Assembly: GCF_003386285.1 (NCBI RefSeq)
Contig: NZ_QPNC01000026.1
Span: 1-33,377, forward strand
Origin: Nocardiopsis sp. FIRDI 009
GTDB taxonomy: Bacteria > Actinomycetota > Actinomycetes > Streptosporangiales > Streptosporangiaceae
Length of the DNA: 33,377 nucleotides
Reading direction: 5' to 3'
A program made the translations under genes and the position numbers. This document shows positions 28,864-33,377 of the stretch, one piece after another (position 1 is the first letter of the stretch; each line of letters opens with the position of its first letter). Below the pieces are notes generated by a model. It was not told where the DNA came from, searched no databases, and saw only the letters and a program-made list of their open reading frames with translations.

Positions 28864-29015
28864 CGGTCAGCCCTCCTCGGGGCGCGTCGGGTGCGGGCAG
28901 GCTGGGGCAGGGTGTGTTCGGTGTGGATCAGGGCGGGACCGCCGGTGACGGCCAGGAGCAGCACGAGGACCGCGACCATCAGGACGATCGCGGCGGTGAT
29001 GATCAGGGCGCTCAT
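28860..29015 (-). CDS. 51-residue single-helix membrane protein
   Basis: Starting at the ATG at 29015, it has one hydrophobic segment (ALIITAAIVLMVAVLVLLLA) and a basic tail with RTRRAPRR. Its stop overlaps the SpdB-like start (ATGA) and its own ATG overlaps the preceding stop, so it is inside a chain of four coupled genes. Probable spread-complex component. Confidence 0.65.
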   Translation of the reverse strand: MSALIITAAIVLMVAVLVLLLAVTGGPALIHTEHTLPQPARTRRAPRRADR

Positions 29016-29122
29016 CGGGCGGCTCCGCAGTGGCACACCCACGAGGCGCGCCAGACGTCCCAGGACATGGGCGCACCGCAGTGGGTGGGCGGGCTCATGC
29101 GGGCGATCAGTCGGCGGATCAT
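29012..29122 (-). CDS. 36-residue small Cys/His protein
   Basis: This frame runs from the ATG at 29122, which overlaps the stop of the previous gene, to the TGA overlapping the next ATG. It reads MIRRLIARMSPPTHCG, continues with PMSWDVWRAS and ends WVCHCGAAR. Two CG knuckles (C15, C32 or C34) with nearby histidines suit a tiny zinc ribbon. It is too short for standard gene callers, but precise ATGA overlaps on both sides support it strongly. Confidence 0.6.
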   Translation of the reverse strand: MIRRLIARMSPPTHCGAPMSWDVWRASWVCHCGAAR

Positions 29123-29514
29123 GCGGCCTGCACCTCCCGCTCCACGTCGATGTCGTCGTCGGCGGTCAGGGCAAGGAGCCGCTCGTGCAGCTCCTCCTCC
29201 GGGGTGAGGTAAGGGTCGGCCAGGGCGTCCTCGGCCGACCGCACCCAGGACCGGCCGGTGGGGGTGTCGGCCAGGCCGGACAGCCGCGCGTCCTCAATCA
29301 CGGTGTGCTCCAGGACCTCGACTGCGGCGGCCGGGTCGTCCCACCCGTCCGCGAGGTCGGCCTCGACCTGCCAGGAGGGGTGCTCCCACGGGTCAGCGGC
29401 GGCCAGCTCGCTGTTGTCGGCGTCCCAGAAACGGGGGCTGTGGGCCCGGATCTCCAGGAGCTGCTCGATGTCGTCGAGCGGGTCGGGGTAGGTAGAGTCG
29501 TTGTCGTCGTACAT
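29119..29514 (-). CDS. Acidic unknown protein heading the spd operon
   Basis: The 131-residue protein is strongly acidic (MYDDNDSTYPDPLDDIEQLL at the start, ALTADDDIDVEREVQ at the end) and helical, with no membrane segment or metal site. GGAAGGA stands five bases before the ATG at 29514. It is the first gene of a row of four linked by ATGA overlaps leading to the SpdB-like protein. Acidic partners often mimic DNA or bind basic proteins. No family is recognised. Confidence 0.6.
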   Translation of the reverse strand: MYDDNDSTYPDPLDDIEQLLEIRAHSPRFWDADNSELAAADPWEHPSWQVEADLADGWDDPAAAVEVLEHTVIEDARLSGLADTPTGRSWVRSAEDALADPYLTPEEELHERLLALTADDDIDVEREVQAA

Positions 29515-29554
29515 CCGTGTCCTTCCAGTTCATGCCGGAGGTGTGGGTGTGCGA

Positions 29555-29589
29555 GAGCCCGCCCAGGGGCGTCATCCCGGGGCGGGCTC
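29555..29589 (-). terminator. Hairpin between the acidic peptide gene and the spd operon
   Basis: GAGCCCGCCC (29555-29564) pairs perfectly with GGGCGGGCTC (29580-29589) around 15 bases, 20 bases past the stop at 29609. Confidence 0.6.
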
Positions 29590-29608
29590 GTTGCTGTGTG
29601 GGGCCTGG

Positions 29609-29707
29609 TCAGAGCGGGCCGACGTCGGCCCCCAGCTCCTCGGCCAGGGCCAAGCCGCCGTCATCCTCGTCGTCGATGCTGATGTGGTCCAGGTCGTCCT
29701 CGTCCAT
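29609..29707 (-). CDS. 32-residue acidic peptide
   Basis: Read from the ATG at 29707, with AAGGAG about ten bases upstream, the peptide begins MDEDDLDHISIDDEDDGG and ends in a short Leu-rich helix. It is isolated and followed by a hairpin terminator. Almost all charge is negative. The start signal and terminator support expression, and function is unknown. Confidence 0.45.
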   Translation of the reverse strand: MDEDDLDHISIDDEDDGGLALAEELGADVGPL

Positions 29708-29829
29708 CCGGTGCGGTCTCCTTCGCCGGTGAGTGCGTGCGGACCCTGCTGGTCCCCCGGACCCGCCCCGGCCCCCAGCGCTGACGTGCGCGGGGAGCGG
29801 TGCGGGACGGGCACCCCAGGGGGCGGGGG

Positions 29830-30618
29830 TCAGGCGGTCGCGGCCGCGACCTCCGGCTCGGCCCTGATGAGCTCGTGCGACTGGGGCAGCGCCCGGTCCA
29901 CGGCCTCCAGCACCGGGCCGGAGAGCCTCGACCAGCGGTGCGACGTCCGATACCCGACACCCATCGCCTGGTGGGTGCGGGTCTCACGCTCGGCGCGGAC
30001 CACGGCCCCGGGCCCGGCCTGCCAGATCCGTCCGCACCCGCACACCAGGTGCGCGCGCTCGGGGACGCTGGGGTGCCACACCAGCTCCCGCGTCGTCTCC
30101 GGGCAGGCCGTGTCCTGACACTCCCAGCCGGGCACGCCCTGCCAGACCGTGAACCGCACCTCGGACAGGAGCCGCCCGGCCTGGCCGCTGGTGCGCCCCA
30201 TCCCCGCGCCCTCGGCCAGGGCGTAGGTACGGGCCAGCCGCCCGGCCGCGTGGGCGGCCGTCAGCATGCGGGCCTGGGCTTGGACGTAGCGGTCCCGCTC
30301 CTCCTGGAGGTGGCTGGTGAGCTCCCCGATGCGGTCCAGTGCGTCAGCGTGCTCGCTGAGCACGTGCGCCCGGTCGTGGGCCTGGAGCAGCCGCTCGCGC
30401 AGGTGCTCGGGGATCACGGCCTCCTGGGCGTACTCCTCCGACTGGCAGGCGGCGCGGATCTCCTCCGCCAGGTGGCCGCTGGACCTCTCCTCGGCGCGCA
30501 GCCGCTCGGTCAGGTCGTCGGCCCGCTGGGTCAACCGTTTGGCGGTGGTGGCCAGGTGGTCGATCAGCGCGTCGGCAGCGGCGGCCTCGGAGCGGCAGCG
30601 GCGGTGGGTCAGACGCAT
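29830..30618 (-). CDS. Coiled-coil protein with a C-terminal zinc ribbon
   Basis: The 262-residue protein is helical over residues 5-150, with long charged amphipathic stretches (LTQRADDLTERLRAEERSSG, then LQEERDRYVQAQARM) typical of a coiled coil. A Cys pair each side of a short loop (WECQDTACPE, then LVCGCGRIW) forms a split zinc ribbon near 168-200. Start is the ATG at 30618 after AAAGGGA. Probable scaffolding role in the transfer cluster; no family named. Confidence 0.6.
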   Translation of the reverse strand: MRLTHRRCRSEAAAADALIDHLATTAKRLTQRADDLTERLRAEERSSGHLAEEIRAACQSEEYAQEAVIPEHLRERLLQAHDRAHVLSEHADALDRIGELTSHLQEERDRYVQAQARMLTAAHAAGRLARTYALAEGAGMGRTSGQAGRLLSEVRFTVWQGVPGWECQDTACPETTRELVWHPSVPERAHLVCGCGRIWQAGPGAVVRAERETRTHQAMGVGYRTSHRWSRLSGPVLEAVDRALPQSHELIRAEPEVAAATA

Positions 30619-30655
30619 GTGTGGTGTCCCTTTCGCAGGTGGGGGCGGTGTGCGT

Positions 30656-30742
30656 TCAGGCGGCCTGGAAGGCCATGAAGATGACGACGGCCAGGGTCAG
30701 CGGGCACAGGAAGAAGAGCGCGAACGCGTAGAAGTGCTGCAT
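30656..30742 (-). CDS. 28-residue single-helix membrane peptide
   Basis: From the ATG at 30742, with GGAG about eight bases upstream, the peptide begins MQHFYAFALFFLCPLT and continues as one hydrophobic helix ending in FQAA. Such tiny membrane peptides recur in actinomycete transfer clusters. The good start signal and its uniform hydrophobicity support it. Absent from standard gene calls because of size. Confidence 0.55.
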   Translation of the reverse strand: MQHFYAFALFFLCPLTLAVVIFMAFQAA

Positions 30743-30785
30743 CGGGTCGTCTCCGTGTCGGTTCTTGTGTGGGTGGGTGTGCTGG

Positions 30786-31388
30786 TCACGCGGCCAGAGC
30801 GGCCGCGATCGTGTGGCGTCGGGGGGTGCGGGCGGCGCGGCGGCGGGCGATGAGCGCGGTCATCCCGGCGATGGCGTCGCGGGCGGTGGCCCACGGGCGC
30901 ACCGTGCGGGCGATCTCGCCGGGGGCGCCGCCGGTGAGGGCAGCGACGTCGGCCCAGATGTGGGTGTGGAGCATGGTGTTCCACGCGGCCCGGCCCGGGT
31001 CGGTCTCGTCCTGGTCCTGGTCGTCGATCTCGTCGACCGGTTCGTCGTCGACCTCGTTCGGGTGGTCGTTCGGGTGATCCGGGAGGACCGTGTTCGGCGC
31101 GTCGGGAGCGGTGGGCTCGTCGTAGATCTTGACCGTGGGGTCGTACTCGGCGCGCGGGTTGGTCTGCGTCGGGGCCTGGGCCGGGGCGCCGGAGTCGCCC
31201 CAGATTTCGGCGATCATCTGGTCGCGGCCCGCGGTAAGCATCAGCTCGTAGGCGGACCGGCCGGTGATGGCCTCGATGGCGTGAGCGATGTCCCAGTCGC
31301 GGGCGGTGGTGCCGCCGCGGGTCGCGACGCGGATGACGTCGGCGCGGGTGGCACCAGTGGCGGCGACGACCTGCGCGATCAGCGACAT
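30786..31388 (-). CDS. First gene of the transfer cluster under GntR control
   Basis: The 200-residue protein starts at the ATG at 31388 behind GAGGGG. The N-terminal part (about 1-65) looks like an HTH-type module (SLIAQVVAATGATRADVIRV, then GRSAYELMLTAGRDQMI), and the middle is acidic and probably disordered (PNEVDDEPVDEIDDQDQDE). The C-terminal part (about 145-195) is basic and helical (ATARDAIAGMTALIARRRAA). One perfect GntR operator lies 12 bases upstream and another covers the promoter. It is probably the transcriptional entry to transfer functions. A regulatory role is inference. Confidence 0.6.
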   Translation of the reverse strand: MSLIAQVVAATGATRADVIRVATRGGTTARDWDIAHAIEAITGRSAYELMLTAGRDQMIAEIWGDSGAPAQAPTQTNPRAEYDPTVKIYDEPTAPDAPNTVLPDHPNDHPNEVDDEPVDEIDDQDQDETDPGRAAWNTMLHTHIWADVAALTGGAPGEIARTVRPWATARDAIAGMTALIARRRAARTPRRHTIAAALAA

Positions 31389-31399
31389 GAGACCCCCTC

Positions 31400-31493
31400 T
31401 TGGCTGAGCCAACGTCTTAGCTCGTTTGGCTGAGCCAATGTAAGCACGCCGCTAGCGCCCGGGTCAAGCGTTTGATACGTTTGGCTCAGCCAA
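31400..31493. promoter_or_regulatory. Three TTGGCTSAGCCAA operators in the divergent GntR promoter
   Basis: TTGGCTGAGCCAA occurs at 31400-31412 and 31426-31438, and TTGGCTCAGCCAA at 31481-31493. All are perfect 13-bp palindromes with one central base. A - strand promoter (TTGACC on the - strand at 31462-31467, 18-base spacer, TTACAT at 31438-31443) has its start region inside the middle site, so binding should block the transfer-side gene. The third site lies between the + strand start region and the GTG at 31520, predicting autorepression. Confidence 0.75.
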
Positions 31494-31519
31494 ATTGTTG
31501 AAGGGAAGGGAAACCGCAG

Positions 31520-32275
31520 GTGGGACGCAACGAACCGCTGTACACCCGGCCCGCAGACTGGGTGAGAGAACAGATCCGCACCGGCAAGCTCCGCCCAGGG
31601 GAGAACACCCCCACCGAGCGCGAGCTGGCCTCCCGGTTCAATGTCAGCCGTGCCACGGCGGCCCGCGCCCTCGACCTGCTGGTGAACGAGGGGCTGATCT
31701 CGCCTGGAAACTCGCGAGCGGGTCGCCGTGTTCGAGACACACGTGTACTGGCCATCCACGCCAGCCGCTCTGAGTCCGTAGACCACAGACGCACCGCCGG
31801 GGTGGACGCGTGGGTGAGCGACACCCAGGCATACGGACTGGTCCCGGGGCAATCCATCCGGGTCGAAGTCGTGCCCGCGGCCCCGGAGATGGCCGCCTAT
31901 CTCCAGGTGGAAAACGGAGCACCCGTCGCTGTGCGCCGTCGGCTGCGCACCCTCGATGGAGACCCGAGCAACGTCAGCGACTCGTACTACCCCATGTCGC
32001 TGACCCAGGAGATCCCCGAGATCCTCGACCCCGCCGACGTCCCCCAGGGCGTCATCGCGCTCATGGCCGAACGAGGGTTCGCGCAGACCAACTACGTGGA
32101 CCGTCTTCGATGGCGACCTCCCACACCGGAGGAGGCCCAGCTGCTGCGCATCGGCTCAGGCGTGTCCGTCCTGACCCAGACCCGGATCGGGTACATGGAC
32201 GACCAAGTCGTCCGCGTCACCGAGCAGATCTGGCCCGGGGACAGGATCGAGCTGGTCTACGAGCTGCCAGCATGA
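31520..32275 (+). CDS. GntR/HutC-type repressor with UTRA domain
   Basis: The 251-residue protein has an N-terminal winged helix (about 5-72: WVREQIRTGKLRPGENTPTE, then LASRFNVSRATAARALDLL) and a UTRA-type effector domain (about 95-248). Plasmid relatives such as KorSA and TraR in Streptomyces repress transfer genes until needed, and some bind operators like those found directly upstream here. A GTG at 31520 with AGGGAA upstream starts it. The product of the next gene is translationally coupled. I infer that it represses both itself and the transfer cluster. Confidence 0.85.
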   Translation: MGRNEPLYTRPADWVREQIRTGKLRPGENTPTERELASRFNVSRATAARALDLLVNEGLISPGNSRAGRRVRDTRVLAIHASRSESVDHRRTAGVDAWVSDTQAYGLVPGQSIRVEVVPAAPEMAAYLQVENGAPVAVRRRLRTLDGDPSNVSDSYYPMSLTQEIPEILDPADVPQGVIALMAERGFAQTNYVDRLRWRPPTPEEAQLLRIGSGVSVLTQTRIGYMDDQVVRVTEQIWPGDRIELVYELPA

Positions 32276-33108
32276 CCGGGTGGATCATACGAGCCGCCAC
32301 CGAGAACGACCTCACAGCCGTGGTCGAACTCCTCAACGAAGTCGCTGACGATCTGGCCGCACGAGGGATCTCCCAGTGGTCCCCCGGGTGGATGAGCGGC
32401 CACAGGATGCTGCCGATGATCCAGCAGGGCGAGACGTGGGTGGCGCACGACGCGGACGGCCAGCTCGCCGCGACGGTGTCATTGTCGACCGCGGCTGACT
32501 CCGACTTCTGGAGCGCTGAGGAACAGGCCACGCCCGCGCTGTACCTGAACAAGCTCGCCAGCCGGCAGTCCGGCGCCGGGGCCTGGGCGATCGAGTGGGC
32601 TCTGCGCTACGCCGGAGCCCTCGGCTACCCGGTGGTGCGCCTCGATGCGTGGGCGAGCAACGAGCAGCTCCACGAGTACTACCGCCGAAGGGGTTGGACC
32701 CACCTGCGCACCATGCGCGTACCGGGCCGCAACAGCGGCGCACTGTTCGAGATAGCCACAAGGAAACCGACGATGATCATCGAGACCACCACCAACGTGC
32801 ACTCCCCCGACTCCCCAAGAGCTGGCCTGACCACACGGCCGGAGGTCCTTCTCGAAGTGACCGGGGCCGTAGTCAAGGGCGTTGCCCCGTTCATGACCGA
32901 TGAGCACCAGCTCTCGGTCCCGCTCGGGGTGGTGCGTCCGGTCTGGCATGACGGCACCACGTGGCGCGTGGGGAACCCGGGTTGGGGTGACGACTACGCG
33001 GAGTACGTTGTGCGCTGGCCCGCGCTGGACGCGCTGTCCACCGACACGAGGTACTCACTGGTGGCGCCGAAGGCGGAGGATCAGGACGTCACGTTGATCC
33101 CTGCGTAG
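32272..33108 (+). CDS. GNAT-type acetyltransferase fused to an unknown C-terminal domain
   Basis: The 278-residue frame begins at an ATG overlapping the GntR stop (ATGA). Residues 1-163 match a GNAT fold: IRAATENDLTAVVELLNE at the front, LYLNKLASRQSGAGAWAIEW with the acetyl-CoA loop pattern RQSGAGA (98-104), and EYYRRRGW near 135-142. Residues 168-278 form a separate beta-rich domain (TRPEVLLEVTGAVVKGVA, then WHDGTTWRVGNPGWGDDYAE). An internal ATG at 32773 (residue 168) follows AAGGAAA six bases upstream, so the second domain may also be made on its own. Substrate unknown. Coupling to GntR suggests a shared effector or modification of the repressor, which is inference. Confidence 0.75.
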   Translation: MTGWIIRAATENDLTAVVELLNEVADDLAARGISQWSPGWMSGHRMLPMIQQGETWVAHDADGQLAATVSLSTAADSDFWSAEEQATPALYLNKLASRQSGAGAWAIEWALRYAGALGYPVVRLDAWASNEQLHEYYRRRGWTHLRTMRVPGRNSGALFEIATRKPTMIIETTTNVHSPDSPRAGLTTRPEVLLEVTGAVVKGVAPFMTDEHQLSVPLGVVRPVWHDGTTWRVGNPGWGDDYAEYVVRWPALDALSTDTRYSLVAPKAEDQDVTLIPA

Positions 33109-33113
33109 AGCTT

Positions 33114-33145
33114 CCCCGGGCTGGTAATCCCCGCCCGGGGTTTTT
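33114..33145 (+). terminator. Rho-independent terminator after the GNAT gene
   Basis: CCCCGGGC (33114-33121) pairs with GCCCGGGG (33133-33140) around 11 bases and is followed by TTTTT, the clearest classical terminator in the window. Confidence 0.85.
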
Positions 33146-33377
33146 CGCGACGTTAAGCGTGACTTGTGGTGTATGGGAGATTCCCAGCGCGCTTTGTGTG
33201 TCCCTGCTAGCAGGGTCGCCTAGTAAGGTCGATGCGACCGACGGGGACCCACCACCCCCGTCAACCTCCAGACATGACGAAGGCCCAGGCTGCCACCCGG
33301 GCCTTGTCGGAAGATCAGATGAGCTGGCTGTCCACCACGACAGCGAGCTGCGCTCACCCCATATTTTCACCAACGGC
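33146..33377. other. Intergenic end of the window with palindromes
   Basis: No gene is seen. CCCTGCTAGCAGGG (33202-33215) is a perfect 14-bp palindrome, and GGTCG/CGACC (33227-33239) forms a 5-bp stem beside TAGTAAGGT, which could be a -10 region. AAGGCCC/GGGCCTT (33280-33305) is a terminator-like stem that may end a gene beyond the window. Confidence 0.4.

Noticed and set aside
27607..29682. A 691-codon + strand frame
   Set aside because: Antisense to the spd genes, low complexity, no start signal.
33089..33373. A 94-codon - strand frame at the window end
   Set aside because: It crosses the terminator of the GNAT gene and has no domain or start signal.
1..33377. Linear-plasmid telomeres, tap/tpg genes, tRNA attachment site
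   Set aside because: None is visible in the window, so topology and integration cannot be judged.

Overview
The window is high-GC DNA with GC-rich codon third positions, frequent GTG starts, chains of overlapping stop/start codons and several probable leaderless promoters. Its gene content is that of the backbone of an actinomycete plasmid or plasmid-derived element. The host looks Streptomyces- or Nocardiopsis-like, but the genus cannot be fixed from sequence alone. No rRNA, tRNA, CRISPR array, intact transposase or telomere is visible, so linear, circular and integrated forms cannot be told apart.

Replication (1-5.5 kb, + strand). A Rep1-like initiator carries its own iterons inside its coding sequence. 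It is followed by a full DnaB-type helicase, an arrangement like the established rep1/rep2 replicon of Streptomyces plasmid pSLA2. Two further DnaB/RecA-fold paralogues follow in tandem, one without the N-terminal domain and with eroded motifs. An HNH nuclease with a probable leaderless promoter closes the block.

Accessory and maintenance region (5.8-20.2 kb, both strands). This holds a zinc-ribbon membrane protein, an HTH protein with a small membrane partner, a HicB-like antitoxin with a non-HicA partner, an HTH protein with three matching operators, a tyrosine recombinase followed by a recombinase remnant, and a membrane-anchored unknown. Next come a duplicated and partly broken minicassette with CACAAAGTCA half-sites, a ParAB partition operon, an XRE/TPR regulator with two small genes, several zinc-knuckle proteins, five CGTCAGTGACG operators, and a MazF/PemK-like toxin-antitoxin pair.

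Transfer region (20.4-31.4 kb, nearly all - strand). Three 28-bp-spaced palindromes lie beside a Nudix-like protein. Then come a short FtsK-like protein that has lost the Walker lysine and Walker B glutamate, a TraB-type DNA translocase with membrane segments and a C-terminal winged helix, and about ten small membrane, coiled-coil or acidic proteins including an SpdB-like spread protein. The two FtsK-type genes share a duplicated upstream regulatory region built on TGTCTCA/TGAGACA. The order fits Streptomyces-type conjugation, in which one FtsK-like ATPase moves double-stranded DNA.

Control (31.4-33.4 kb). A GntR/UTRA repressor, translationally coupled to a GNAT-like protein with an extra C-terminal domain, is transcribed divergently from the transfer cluster across three TTGGCTSAGCCAA operators. 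It is the likely master repressor of transfer.

The features that look least described are the triplicated helicase cassette, the ATPase-dead FtsK partner with its duplicated promoter, and the separate palindrome families that appear to define distinct small regulons.
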